This document shows positions 1 to 10,948 of a stretch of 64,000 nucleotides of DNA, piece after piece. How positions within the stretch are numbered: position 1 is the stretch's first letter; each line of letters begins with the position of its first letter. The notes under the pieces were generated by a model. The model was given only the letters and a program-made list of their open reading frames with translations, made no database searches and had not been told where the DNA came from. The DNA is from Rheum nobile (taxonomy: Eukaryota; Streptophyta; Magnoliopsida; Caryophyllales; Polygonaceae): NCBI GenBank assembly GCA_027886185.1, contig WOAB01000583.1, positions 2,046,001 through 2,110,000 of the forward strand. Direction: 5' to 3'. Made by a program: the position numbers and the translations under genes.

Positions 1-990
1 AGTCTAACACAACAATTATTCACATTAAAGCCATCCAGGCAATCAACTTAAATACAGAGATAATAGAAACAGCTAATCCTTACTTGGATTACTTTTCCTA
101 TTAACCCACATGCTATTCTAGCATTAAGATTAATTTCACAACAATACCATCACGGTAATTATCACATATGATAGCGTTGTTCTAACAGATATACAACCTA
201 TCATAACATTACTTTAATCACATTTATTTATGAAATTAGTTCCCAAGCAAAACAACAGTTCTGGATAAATCCACATAAATGCCCGGAAGGCGATCACAGA
301 TAATAGCGTCGTTCTAACAGATATACAACCTATTATATGATTTTCCAAAACAGTTTATAAAACCAATTCCAGACAAACACAATAATCATTCCAAATTAAT
401 TACTCAGATAAACAACTGATAATTAATGTAAATATGGAACGATGAGCAAGAGCGAACCGCCACTTGCCTTAGTCCGCAGATCTGGAACAAAGCAGAGACA
501 ACGGGATTCCGGGCTCGACACAGGTATAGCTCCGACAGCACAACGACCTTCAAGTCGACCCATAAGGAAACCCTAAGTTAGATCCGACATAAACTAGTAC
601 GAATCTAAGGAAAGACGAAAGAAATCGAAAGGAACGAGTCCATAACGACGACCACCAAGACCAATCCACAAAGGGGCTTCTGGCCACTAGCGGCGGTCGT
701 CATGTTCATCACGACGGGCGCCGTGTTCATCACGGCGGTCGCCGTGAAGAACGGTGGCCAACAGAACGGTGAGAAAACTCACCAATACACACACGAGGGT
801 CACTCCTTTGGCCTGGCTTTGGGTTCAGACCTCCACTAAGCTTCCAAAGGGACCTCTAGGCTACAAGAAAACACACCAAACAACACCGGCGATTGCTCCA
901 AAGAACTCCGGCGAGGGCAAGCTTTTCCGGCGAGACAAATTCTGAGATTGAGCTTCTGATTTTTGCTTGAATCCGACCCCCAAGCCTCTC

Positions 991-998
991 CTTTTATA
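991..998 (-). promoter_or_regulatory. TATA box of the left G1 LTR
   Basis: The minus strand reads TATAAAAG in a GC-rich context. The matching site in the other LTR (6697-6704) reads TATACAAG, so only this copy keeps the consensus. Assignment as the retrotransposon promoter is inferred from sequence and position within the LTR. Confidence 0.5.
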
Positions 999-1104
999 GC
1001 CACAAATCGAGGGAGCACAATGATGGCCTAAATGGAGGCGTGGCGGGGCTAGTTCGGCGTCGTCAGACGTTCGTCGGCGACCTTCGGGCAAGGACCTCCG
1101 GACA

Positions 1105-1290
1105 ACAACGACGGCGGGCACCGTCATAAATACGGCGGGCGCCGTCATCAATACGGCGGGCGCCGTCATCAATGCGGCGGGCGCCGCCATAGGCATGGCG
1201 TCCCCAGCTAGGAGAAGACTCAGTTGCTCCTCGAGCCTTGCGACGGCGGGCGCCGCCATACCCACGGCGGGCGCCGCCACCCTGGCTTCG
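1105..1290. repeat. GC-rich palindromic 20-bp repeats in left G1 LTR
   Basis: Several units of about 20 bp follow the pattern CGGCGGGCGCCGTCATCAA. Each contains the quasi-palindrome GACGGCGGGCGCCGTC. A related block (CACGGCGGGCGCCGTG, 21-bp period) lies at about 690-760. The blocks contrast with the AT-rich surroundings. Confidence 0.8.
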
Positions 1291-1530
1291 CCTCCTCAGC
1301 TCTTAGACGAAAACGATGTTAACCTGGGATAAAATTATCGTACGCGAACGAGTAATTAACATCCAAAGCACGTTGTCTGTATATTATTTCACTGAGAAAA
1401 ATATTACAGATATAGAGCACATTACAGAATGCCTCCAACTTTCTGAATTAAATCCGACGTACTAAACGGGTGTTCGGGAAAATTCCAAAAATTCCCAAAA
1501 TAATCCTTACAGAATTACGGGGTATCACAT

Positions 1531-1547
1531 CACCTCCCCCTTAAAAG
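1531..1547 (-). other. polypurine tract of element G1
   Basis: On the minus strand the purine run AAGGGGGAGGTG lies directly upstream of the 3' LTR start at 1529. This is the expected plus-strand priming site and fixes the element's orientation as minus. Confidence 0.8.
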
Positions 1548-2362
1548 AAGTTTCGACCCCGAAACTTACAGGAAGCCAATGAGGACACTGCCTCGAAACC
1601 AATCTTACCACCTGGATCCAACATCCTCAATCACTTCATCCTTGAAATGGATCACAAGAGATATTACTCTTAATTCCTTAGGATATCATTCTGAAAATGA
1701 TCCATCCGCCTTAATGCTTATGGCACAAACTCGCACATGAGAGATAGCTCTTGATCTTTCGAACAAAACTCTACAAGTTCATTCTCTTTCCTTAAGAAAT
1801 CTCGGAAGAACTCAGCGTATGAGATAACGCTTACCACAGTACTCCTTAGATGTATATAGACAATTCTCCTTACTAAATCTTTAATACATCGGGATCATCA
1901 ACATATCTCATCCTTAACTGCAACCTTTCCTCTCAACATGACCGCTCCACAACTTAATCTTCCTCAAAGAGTTGCATCCGTTCTTATAGATGACATACTC
2001 TATGTATGAAGAAGAACCTTAGGAGTGGATTTAGATTTAAACAACAGAGTCGACCTTGGGATTAACCACATAGGGAACGAACATCTAAGTTGTCCACAAA
2101 ACTCCACCACCATAAGTCCGACAGTCCTTATCCTTACTTGGCATAAGTTGTTCTCGACACTTACGGGGTTTCGTATGAACAACTAACTCGTAACGACAAT
2201 GCATTCTGAAATTTCCAAAACGAGGAAACACTTCATTATCATTCAAACCTTATATTACTGACAAAAGTGGAACAACCAGATCACAATACCATGGAGATTA
2301 TCGACACAGGTCGTTACTCCTTAACCTTAAAGAAAGACTTAACACAACTACAACTTAATGGA
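1548..2362. other. non-coding part of G1 between gag and the polypurine tract
   Basis: About 0.8 kb where protease, reverse transcriptase and integrase would normally begin. I see no recognisable pol motif in any frame, only short random reading frames. Confidence 0.5.
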
Positions 2363-3697
2363 TCAGGGTTCTTCTCCGTTGGCTTGGCTCATTACAAAGA
2401 GTCGTTGCCCTTGGCCTGAAGACCCCATAGGCGCTTTGCCTTTATTACGAGCCATGGACTGCTCAGGAGTAGATACCACTGGCCTTGGGTTCTGCCCACC
2501 TCCAACATTTGACGCCTGATAAGACTGCATTGGTCCCTGATCCTTCAGTCTGCCGTATGTTTTTATGTGGCCTTCTCTTCCACAATTATGACATACTCTC
2601 TTGTCCTTTTGGCAATTAAAATTTTTATCTCCAACTTCACCACAGTTGTGGCACTGAATTACTCCGCTGCTCCAACCTGAGCCTCTGGCAGAGTCAGACT
2701 GAGTTGTCTCGGTCTTAGCACGACCAGACTTTTCAAACTTGGTAGGCGATGCCGGTCGTTTGAATGAACCAACCTGGCGATCATGTTGCCCACTCTTTCC
2801 CTTAACTTGTTTTTCCCGCTTAAGGGCAGACTCCTCTAGTGTGACTTCTGTCTTGAAGGTTGCATCCACGTATTGTTCTAACGTAGAACAACCATGATGC
2901 AACATTAGAGGCTTGATCTCTGGATTCATCCATCCATGGAAGTACCAGATCTTCTGCTCCTCGGTTGACACCTCAGGTCCAGCGTACTACATCAAGTGAT
3001 TGAACTTAGCTGCGAGCTCAGTCACCTTTAACCCATCAGTCTGCGGGTACAGAAATTCCTTATGATTCTCCTCCCTCATAGCTCGGGAAAAGAAACGATC
3101 GGTCATCTTGGTTTTGAACATGCTCCAATTCAGCTCGGGATGATCAGCCAGACCGGTGCTCTCCCACCATTCGCTAGCCACATCCTTGAGTTGAAGAGAG
3201 GCGATGTGCACTTTCCCAGCCTCAGTGCAATTAATGTTCCGGAGCAACCGTTCCATATGCGAGAACCAATAGGTCACCTTGACCGGTTCTCCGGTATCGT
3301 CATAGATGTCGGGCTTCATTGAACTCACGGCTTTTAACGCTTGTCCATAAGTTCCTCTGTCCCTAACAACATTGATCTGTGGTACTTGCGCCACTGACTC
3401 CTCAACTTCAGGAATAGCATGAGAAACTGGACCACCTTGTGCTTGTGGTGCAACTGGTCGCATAACATCTGTGATTGCTTGCATGACAATTCCTCGAATT
3501 GCCTCCACTGCTGTAGCATCAAACAATATCGGAGCGTTGGCATGTGCTTGGCCATTGCCTCCCTGGTTATTGTTAAAGACAGACTCACGTTCTCCTGTTG
3601 GGTCTGCAACATTCCTCGCATTTGGTCTGGGGTCATTACTCGGCCCAGCACCAGCACGGATAACGTTCCTTGTGTTCACCATCTGTTTACCGATCAA
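2363..3697 (-). pseudogene. Ty3/gypsy gag, broken by one in-frame stop
   Basis: The gag polyprotein packages retrotransposon RNA. One frame runs the whole length except for a single TAG at 2987-2989. The N-terminal part (about 236 codons) carries the retrotransposon gag capsid core, with the EWWES tract and the W..F...F spacing before FFSRAMREENHKEF. The C-terminal part (about 203 codons) has two zinc knuckles, both degenerate: CHNCGEVGDKNFNC has Asp for the His, and CHNCGREGHIKTYG lacks the last Cys. Translation ends soon after RLFVMSQANG, near where protease would begin in relatives, and no pol follows. The start is the first Met or the internal MVNTRN. Capsid plus knuckle order supports gag; damage in both halves suggests it is dead now. 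Confidence 0.88.
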
Positions 3698-4124
3698 ATT
3701 CCAAGGATTTTATCACATTAGTATCATTCTGATATACTTATTGTAATAAAATCAACTTAGAATAGATCAACTTGGTAATTTCTATTGATGAACTCAAACC
3801 GAGTTACTAGGTTCTACAACCTTAACTCAAAACGAGAGAACTGGGAATTCAAGCCTTATTGGGTATGGCAAAACCACCTTGGCTTCTCCCGGTTCCTCTG
3901 AAGAGAACAGAATACACCCATATCTTACGGGGCAACGGGGAAGGAATTAGTCTTTCTAGATATAGAAGCAAGCTTACTATATCATACCATATAGAAGACA
4001 GGACTATGAACGGTTGAAAATGAAAACACCGTTTTTATTTTTAAACTCAGAGCCTTTTGAAAATACCTTTCAATCGAAAACGAGTAAATGGTTTTCAAAT
4101 ACCCAACCCGTTTTAAAAACTTTA

Positions 4125-4136
4125 GCTCTGATACCA
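4125..4136 (-). other. primer-binding site, initiator tRNA-Met type
   Basis: The minus strand reads TGGTATCAGAGC, the standard complement of the 3' end of plant initiator tRNA-Met. It begins four bases inside the LTR edge at 4141. This fixes the LTR/internal boundary and element polarity. Confidence 0.92.
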
Positions 4137-5225
4137 CAACTGTAACACCCCCAAAACTTAACCCTTTTGGAAATGTATTACCGCCAGTGACCCCAGTGTT
4201 CCTTACCGAGATCACCCAAGGCTTTACCGTTTAAATATAATGATACAAAATGATAACCTTATTTATATAAAACCTGAGTCCCGTGATTACATCCCAATCC
4301 CGAATAGGACAAACACAGAGTTTAAATAAATTACAGCAGAAGTCTTAAACAAAGTACAGCGGAAGTCTTATAAAATATTATACAAACAAGGATCTTGACT
4401 ACAATGGTCATCTCCCAAGAATCTCAACCTGATTAAAAGAAATTATTAACAACGTCGAAAAACCACCGTCGACTCCATAGTCCTTCTAGTCTTCTCATCT
4501 ACACTCTATCTGATGTGCCGAATCGAACGGATGACACCAGCCCACATGCAGAGAACAAAGTTCGTGGGTTAGTCTACTTGAATAGACTAGCAAGGGTAAA
4601 AAGCAGAATGGTTCAAAGCAGTCGTATTAGGTTAGACTCATCGCTTCTCGAATAATAATCGATGACGATAGTCAACCATCATACTCCTACTGAATAAACA
4701 AGAGGTATGCACAAGAGAAGATTCTGGAAGACTGAATCTTCACAGAAATCGACTCGAAAAGAGACTCCAAGAGATTGAGTCTTTAAGGAAATATGACAAA
4801 TCTGGAATGTTTAAGAATCAAACAACAATGACTAAAAGCTGATTGAGATGCTTCGGTTCACGACCAACCTCACCGCTTACAGCGAATCTTGATTGGAAAG
4901 AGAACGTACTACATTCAAGTCTGGATCTTATAGAACCACATAACGATAATTTAAAAACTGACTAAGATGCTTTGGTTCACGACCAACCTCACCGCTTACA
5001 GCGATTCCAGATCGGAAGAGAACGTACTATGATCAAAGTCGAGACGAGCTTTCCTAGCTGTACTATTACTTAGCTGCACTACTGGCCGAAGGTTTATTAA
5101 TCATGTGCACTCGGGCACATATCTTATTTAATTATAGAACACACGTTATTGAAAACCATTAATGTTATTAAGAGCGACACACAGCTTAATCACAGGATGA
5201 CCATTATGTCGACCCAAATTAAAAC

Positions 5226-5231
5226 AACACA

Positions 5232-5266
<35 letters not shown>
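5226..5266. repeat. (CA)n microsatellite
   Basis: A dinucleotide run of roughly 16-20 units inside the 5' LTR of G1. Confidence 0.9.
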
Positions 5267-5270
<4 letters not shown>

Positions 5271-6353
5271 CTTAATATTATTCCGAGACAACGGAAGTTA
5301 TTGTTACACAGGGTGATCTTATGTTCACCCAGATTACACTGCCACAGCGCTTACACTTTAATTTACAGGGTGACAGTTACGTCCACCCCAATTGCACCAG
5401 CTAGGTGCTTAATACACAGGACTGCTATTAAGCTCATCCATTGGTGCTAGCAAGGCGCTTAAACACTTCAGATCCTTAAAGGTGGATAAGAAGCATAGGT
5501 CATGACCCTTAAATTATTATTCGGAAATTATCCCGAGGAATATTATGATTTAAAGCAACGACAAATCCTTACTTGGATCAGCGTTCCTACGAACATTAAG
5601 TTATAAAGAAACGACTAATCCTTACTTGGATTAACGTTCCCACAAACTCTCCTGTTAACTAAACAGTCTAACACAGCAATTATTCACATTAAAGCCATCC
5701 AGGCAATCAACTTAAACACAGAGATAATAGAAACCGCTAATCCTTACTTGGATTAGTTTTCCTATTAACCCACATGCTATTCTAGCATTAAGATTAATTT
5801 CACAACAATACCATCACGGTAATTATCACATATGATAGCGTTGTTCTAACAGATATACAACCTATCATAACATTACTTTAATCACGTTTATTTATGAAAT
5901 TAGTTCCCAAGCAAAACAACAGTTCTGGATAAATCCACATAAATGCCCGAAAGGCGATCACAGATAATAGCGTCGTTCTAACAGATATACAACCTATTAT
6001 ATGATTTTCCAAAACAGTTTATAAAACCAATTCCAGACAAACACAATAATCATTTCTAATTAATTACTCAGATAAACAACTGATAATTAATGTAAATATG
6101 GAACGATGAGCAAGAGCGAACCGCCACTTGCCTTAGTCCGCAGATCTGGAACAAAGCAGAGACAACGGGATTCCGGGCTCGACACAGGTATAGCTCCGAC
6201 AGCACAACGACCTTCGAGTCGACCCATAAGGAAACCCTAAGTTAGATCCGACATAAACTAGTACGAATCTAAGGAAAGACGAAAGAGATCGAAAGGAACG
6301 AGTCCATAACGACGACCACCAAGACCAAGCCACAAAGGGGCTTCTGGCCACTA

Positions 6354-6465
6354 GCGGCGGTCGCCGTGTTCATCACGGCGGGCGCCGTGTTCATCACGGC
6401 GGGCGCCGTGTTCATCACGGCGGTCGCCGCCACGAACACGACGGTCGCCGTGAAGAACGGCGGCC
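6354..6465. repeat. 21-bp GC palindrome array in right G1 LTR
   Basis: Units of about 21 bp contain CACGGCGGGCGCCGTG, a 7-bp inverted repeat around GG, followed by TTCAT. This LTR has two more units than the left one, which accounts for the whole 42-bp length difference between the two LTR copies. Confidence 0.85.
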
Positions 6466-6810
6466 AACAGAATGGTGAGAAAACTCACCAATACACACAC
6501 GAGGGTCACTCATTTGGCATGGCTTTGGGTTCAGACCTCCACTAAGCTTCCAAAGGGACCTCTAGGCTACAGGAAAACACACCAAACAACACCGGCAATT
6601 GCTCCAAAGAACTCCGGCGAGGGCAAGCTTTTCCGGCGAGACAAATTCTGAGATTGAGCTTCTGATTTTTGCTTGAATCCGACCCCCAAGCCTCTCCTTG
6701 TATAGCCACAGATCGAGGGAGCACAATGATGGCCTAAATGGAGGCGTGGCGGGGCTAGTTTGGCGTCGTCAGACGTTCACCGGCGACCTTCGGGCAAGGA
6801 CCTCCGGACA

Positions 6811-6985
6811 ACAACGACGGCGGGCACCGTCATAAATGCGACGGGCGCCGTCATCAATACGGCGGGCGCCGTCATCAATTCGGCGGGCGCCGCCATAGGC
6901 ATGGGGTCCCCAGCTAGGAGAAGACTCGGCTGCTCCTCGAGCCTTGCGACGGCGGGCGCCGCCATACCCACGGCGGGCGTCGCCA
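6811..6985. repeat. 20-bp GC palindrome array, second block, right G1 LTR
   Basis: Units of about 20 bp with GACGGCGGGCGCCGTC and CATCAA spacers: four near 6815-6895 and two near 6950-6985. The copy at 1105-1290 is in register, so unlike the first block this one has kept its unit number. Confidence 0.8.
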
Positions 6986-7235
6986 CCCTGGCTTCGCCTC
7001 CTCAGCTCTTAGACGAAAACGATGTTAACCCGGGATAAAATTATCGTACGCGAACGAGTAATTAACATCCAAAGAACGTTGTCTGTATATTATTTCACTG
7101 AGAAAAATATTACAAATACAGAGCACATTACAGAATGCCTCCAATTTTCTGAATTAAATCCGACGTACTAAACGGGTGTTCGGGAAAATTCCAAAAATTC
7201 CCAAAATAATCCTTATAGAATTATGGGGTATCACA

Positions 7236-7684
7236 AACTAGACAACTACAGAATCGATTATATCCGAATGATCCAAATCAAGCAAGGAACTAAGTAAAAT
7301 AAGATTAAACAGATGCAAAAGTAAGCTTATCTCCCTTGAATAAGATATCGGTCGAATCAAACGATCTAAGTGTTGGTCGCTTCAAGATTGAAATAAAGGA
7401 TCGAACTTAGAGAGCAATCGTAACAGAGCGAGAGAATTGCAAATAATAGCTAGTATTCGTGATGATAATCGTTCCTTTACAAGAGAAAGATTAACCCCTT
7501 TTATACATAATTTACAAGAATCAACTAATAAATCCGTTAATGTCCGAGTTTTCAAGGATTCGTCGAGTCGTTGCTCCAGTCGTCCGAGATTCGCTCAACC
7601 GTCTCAACGTTCTTCTTTCTCCAGATCGTGGCCCAATTCGTTTACTCATCTGGGCCGGCTTGATGGACAATCAACAATTTCTGA
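7236..7684. other. unassigned stretch between G1 and the Harbinger relic
   Basis: No family recognised. It starts at the G1 insertion edge and runs into transposase-like coding sequence at about 7685. Open frames at 7437-7709 and 7540-7830 begin here, but only the 3' end of the latter resembles a known protein. Confidence 0.4.
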
Positions 7685-8448
7685 GCCCAACAACAGTGTA
7701 CGACTTTGATATGTACTTCACATTTGTATCGGTTAGGTGGGAAGGAAGCGCCCACAACACTCGGATGTTGGACCATGCTTTGAGCTATCCTCATATGAAC
7801 TTTCCCCGTCCTCCATCTGGTAAGACATGATCAATCGTCATCTATCCTTACATTAACATAACTTGGTGAATTGACACCATGCATATTTTCCTTACATAAT
7901 GACATATATGTCTTAATGGGTTTGCATTTTATTAACTTATATATTTAAAATGTATCATTTTTTATGTTTAATTGTTCGTAGGTAGGTACTACTTAGTTGA
8001 CAAGGGATATCCAGACAGAAAAGGCTATATGGTGCCCTACTCGAAGGTAAAATATCAGCAATCTCAGTTCATGCGAGAGGCTCTGAAAAATATTCGAGAA
8101 GGATTTAACTGAGTTCATTCTTCTTTGAGGACGACAATCGAACGATGCTTTGGTATTTTGAAGAAGAGATGGAAAATATTAAAAGGCATGCCGTCATATG
8201 ATATTTCCACACAAATCGACATAATTTGTGTGTGTTTTGCACTGCACAACTTCATACTAGAACACAAGCTGAATGATTCAATCCTAGAAGAGGATGATGA
8301 TGATGATGATGAAGAAGATGTAATGAAGTTTGACCCCAATGATGATAAAGGCGAGGACAACAACCCCAAAGGCTACATGAGTGGCATCTGAGATGTCATT
8401 GCTAAACAGATTTGGGATCATAAGAATATATATTTGGCTGGCCTGTAA
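7685..8448 (+). pseudogene. PIF/Harbinger transposase, 3' two exons, broken
   Basis: This encodes the C-terminal half of a DDE_4-type transposase of the PIF/Harbinger superfamily. Exon A (about 7685-7819) reads DFDMYFTFVSVRWEGSAH, the conserved block around a catalytic Asp. An intron at 7820-7981 has GT and AG ends, and splicing yields PPSGRYYLVDKGYPDRKGY in frame. Exon B continues with RTTIERCFGILKKRW and CVCFALHNFI, both typical, then an acidic Glu/Asp run at about 8287-8325 and the family's tail DVIAKQIWD. In-frame TGA stops at about 8110 and 8389 kill the frame. The N-terminal half is missing. Intact introns and two stops indicate decay in place rather than a processed copy. Confidence 0.85.
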
Positions 8449-8656
8449 TTCGTAGGAGGACAATCCTATTTTTTTGGTAAACAAGTCTAATCTTAAAACA
8501 TTACTTATAATTAGGTGGTTAGCTTTTGATGTAGGTGGTAGGCGCTGACTTTGTCAGATTGATCATGGATGATTTTGTATGGCGGGATACCTACGTCCCT
8601 CTCCATTTTGTATGGCGGTTAGGCTCTTAGGCAGATTGATCATGTATGATTTTGTT

Positions 8657-8890
8657 GGTGATTTTAGTGTCATCGGCGCATGACGAGTTTCAGACTCGTA
8701 GGTTCGGACTCTAAGCTTCGGGGGGAACCTTTTGGTTATTCACTGTGTGCACCAAGACCAAAAGTGGCCTCAGTAAAGGTGCACGGTCTAGGTGCACGGG
8801 CTATGCACAACCGTGCACATGACTCTAATGAAGTGCACGATATGTGCACAACCGTGCACATTGACATATTCGGTTTTTGGCGGGTTTGAA
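8657..8890. repeat. LTR-like fragment rich in GTGCAC palindromes
   Basis: It begins with TTGGTGATTTTAGTGTCATC, the same start as the block at about 37507, and both blocks are rich in GTGCAC-type palindromes. Probably part of one LTR family, but the middle sequences differ and no second LTR or PBS is seen, so this stays tentative. Confidence 0.4.
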
Positions 8891-9314
8891 GTTACACTTG
8901 ATGGTTTTAAAGCTTTTAATGGATGAAACATTAGTACTTGTTAATGTTAAAACATTGAATTCAATGGTTTTAACTTGGATTCAATGGTTTTAACTCCGTT
9001 GATACGTTTAACTTGTTAATGTTAAAACGTTGGATTCAATTCAATGATTTTTAATGTTGCTTTGTGACCTTTCCACACACATGCAACACAGGGAAAATGG
9101 GAGCAACATTCACTACGAAACAATGTTTCAAACACTTCAACGAGATGATCATCCAATACAAATAAAGTACCACAAAACAAAGAAGCAAACTTGACCATGA
9201 CATACCGACAACGACAATGACATACCGACAATGACAAAGAAGCAAACAAAGAAGTAGTTCAACAGACAATAACAATGACATACCGACAAGCACCACACAT
9301 GGTCCTCTGGGAAA

Positions 9315-9752
9315 CTAATCTAGTCGGATGACTAATGGGTTCGGACGTACCCAAACTTGACCATTCCAGTGAAGGTGGGGCCTAAGATCCGCACCACTGA
9401 CAACCGCATTGTCGTAGTTGAATATCGAGAAATCAATTTCATACATACCAATCTCCGGCCGTCGTCTAACAATTCCATACCATCATCCATCACGATTCCA
9501 TACGTCTACGTGTTGGCCAATCTCGTAATTGAACACAACTCAATATGGTTGTATGGGGCACAATAACCCGTATGGAACATCTTCCTCAAGGTAACCGGAG
9601 CCGTCGTCACACATCAATGTTTCATACTCGAACCGGTAAAATCCTACCATTGGTAAGACTAACGTAAACCTTGCGGTGTGGTATGAACCTAGCAAGCCAT
9701 GTTCCGCTCCAACGACCTCAACACGTTCCTCTAAATGGTAATGTCTAGCCAT
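9315..9752 (-). pseudogene. double-Agenet-domain gene, copy 1, two stops
   Basis: Agenet domains are plant Tudor-like modules that usually read methylated histone tails or bind nucleic acid. This copy has exactly the same length (438 bp with stop) as the open gene at 10511-10948 and aligns without indels. The first Agenet repeat starts HLEERVEVVGAEHGLLGSYH. Two in-frame TGA codons break it, one at 9540-9542 where the sister has Arg (AGA) and one in the GWW motif where the sister has TGG. These changes are of the C-to-T or G-to-A kind common in methylated plant DNA. The second domain is still readable after the stops (YEIGQHVDVWN, VHWNGQVW-like end). Upstream, a GTAAGA donor and TTTTTAG acceptor suggest a short 5'UTR intron (about 9762-9870). 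Not expected to be functional. Confidence 0.85.
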
Positions 9753-10036
9753 TCCCGAAATCTAAAAACATACAATAATAAGACATATAGAGCAATAAAA
9801 GTATATATTGTAGTGGAATAAAGACATACAAACCATACTTATAAATTTCTAGATACATGATGTTCTTACCGGATTTGTGATGTTCTTACCGAATTTGTGA
9901 AGTGTGTTTCTCGGCTTCTTTGGCCCTTTGCTTAGCACTCCCAAATTAAGTGGGTGCAAATGTGTGTGAGTAGCTTGTCCACAACCATAACAATATATAT
10001 AATCTCGGTCAAGGTTATGTAACTTGTTCCATTTTA

Positions 10037-10152
10037 GACAAACCTATACACTAGCTTCCATAGGTTTATTCACAAAAGTGGAGGTGAAGACAAGACATGG
10101 GCTAAAACAAAATGAGACAAACCTATACACTAGCTTCCATAGGTTTATTCAC
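10037..10152. repeat. 38-bp direct repeat between the Agenet copies
   Basis: The same 38 bp, starting GACAAACCTATACAC, occur at 10037-10074 and 10115-10152. This may mark the junction of the tandem duplication that produced the Agenet pair. Confidence 0.75.
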
Positions 10153-10510
10153 AAGAACATGGTGTGCCACAAAAGAAGCAAAAGAAGAAGTATCTTCTTG
10201 TAAGGGTACCATAATGTTGGTTTGTGACCATATCTAAAAACGTACACAAGCTAAAACAAAATGAGATGACCATTTACTATGAAACATAGCTAAAAACGTA
10301 CAAACAAGATGATCATTCACTATGATACAAACATACAAACGCACAACGAGATGATCAAGTACATTACAAACACTTGAAAGATACGAGTACCACAAAATAA
10401 AGCGGAAAGCACCACACCAACAACGACATACCGACAAGTACCACACATTGAGTTCCTAGTTAAAAAGCCAACCATTACCATTACCATATCGGTGAAGGTC
10501 CTCATGGAAA

Positions 10511-10948
10511 CTAATCTAGTTGGATGATAGCGGGTCTCGGAAGTAGCCAAACATGACCGTTCCAATGAACATGGAGCGTGAGATGATCATAACCGACAAC
10601 AATATTCTCATAGTCGAATTCCCCAAAACTCACTTCATAAATACCAAAGTCTGGGTGTCGTAGAACAATTCCATACCACCATCCGTCATGATTCCATACG
10701 TCTTCGTGTTGCCCTATCTCGTAATAGCTTAGAGTTCTATGAGGAGGTATGGGGCGTAACACACCCCATGGGACTTGTTCTACAAGGGGACCCGAGCGGT
10801 CGTTAGTCATCAATGTTTCGTATTCGACACGGTAGAATCCAATCAATGGTAAGACTAAGGATATTGTGGCGGTGTGATATGAACCGAGCAATCCATGTTC
10901 CGCTCCAATGACTTCAACTCGTTCCCCTAAATTAAATTGTCTTGCCAT
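10511..10948 (-). CDS. small double-Agenet (Tudor-like) protein, 145 aa
   Basis: The only open gene-like frame with a recognisable host-type domain in the window. Residues 4-70 form one Agenet repeat (FNLGERVEVIGAEHGLLGSY, FYRVEYETLMTNDRSGPL, GVLRPIPP) and residues 74-135 a second (YYEIGQHEDVWNHDGWWYGI, then FGIYEVSF and HVHWNGHVW). Such pairs bind methylated histone peptides or RNA in characterised plant proteins; here the ligand is unknown. There is no signal peptide or membrane segment, so a nuclear or cytosolic protein is likely. The start is the first Met, shared with the dead copy. A possible 5'UTR intron (about 10960-11044) has GTAAG and TTTAG ends. Flanks on both sides resemble those of copy 1 (9315-9752), so the pair arose by segmental tandem duplication. 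A short orphan gene or a transposon passenger are both possible. Confidence 0.7.
   Translation of the reverse strand: MARQFNLGERVEVIGAEHGLLGSYHTATISLVLPLIGFYRVEYETLMTNDRSGPLVEQVPWGVLRPIPPHRTLSYYEIGQHEDVWNHDGWWYGIVLRHPDFGIYEVSFGEFDYENIVVGYDHLTLHVHWNGHVWLLPRPAIIQLD

Larger units (their letters stand above)
1..1529 (-). mobile_element. 3' LTR (partial) of gag-only Ty3/gypsy element G1
   Basis: This stretch is a near copy of 5665-7235 and ends on the plus strand with GGTATCACA, which on the minus strand is the LTR start TGTGATACCCC. The missing part, about 1.5 kb by comparison with the full copy at 4141-7235, lies left of the window, so this target duplication cannot be read. It is 42 bp shorter than the matching part of the other LTR; the difference falls in the GC-rich repeat near 690-760, which has two fewer 21-bp units. 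Confidence 0.9.
4141..7235 (-). mobile_element. 5' LTR of element G1, 3,095 bp
   Basis: Bounded by TGTAACACCCC at 4141 and GGGGTATCACA at 7235 on the plus strand, an imperfect inverted pair of about 11 bp. The PBS adjoins one edge and the right half matches the left-edge LTR. No gene is seen inside. It holds a CA microsatellite and two GC-rich palindromic repeat blocks. The length is large for a gypsy LTR but fits Tekay/del-like chromovirus relatives; the family name is inference. Confidence 0.9.

Noticed and set aside
861..1280. 139-codon Ala/Pro-rich minus-strand frame
   Set aside because: Translation of the GC palindrome repeats in the G1 LTR; the same region in the other LTR gives a different, shorter frame.
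3062..3746. Several plus-strand frames of 86-100 codons
   Set aside because: Antisense shadows of the minus-strand gag frame.
9357..9566. 69-codon plus-strand frame
   Set aside because: Antisense shadow of the Agenet pseudogene.
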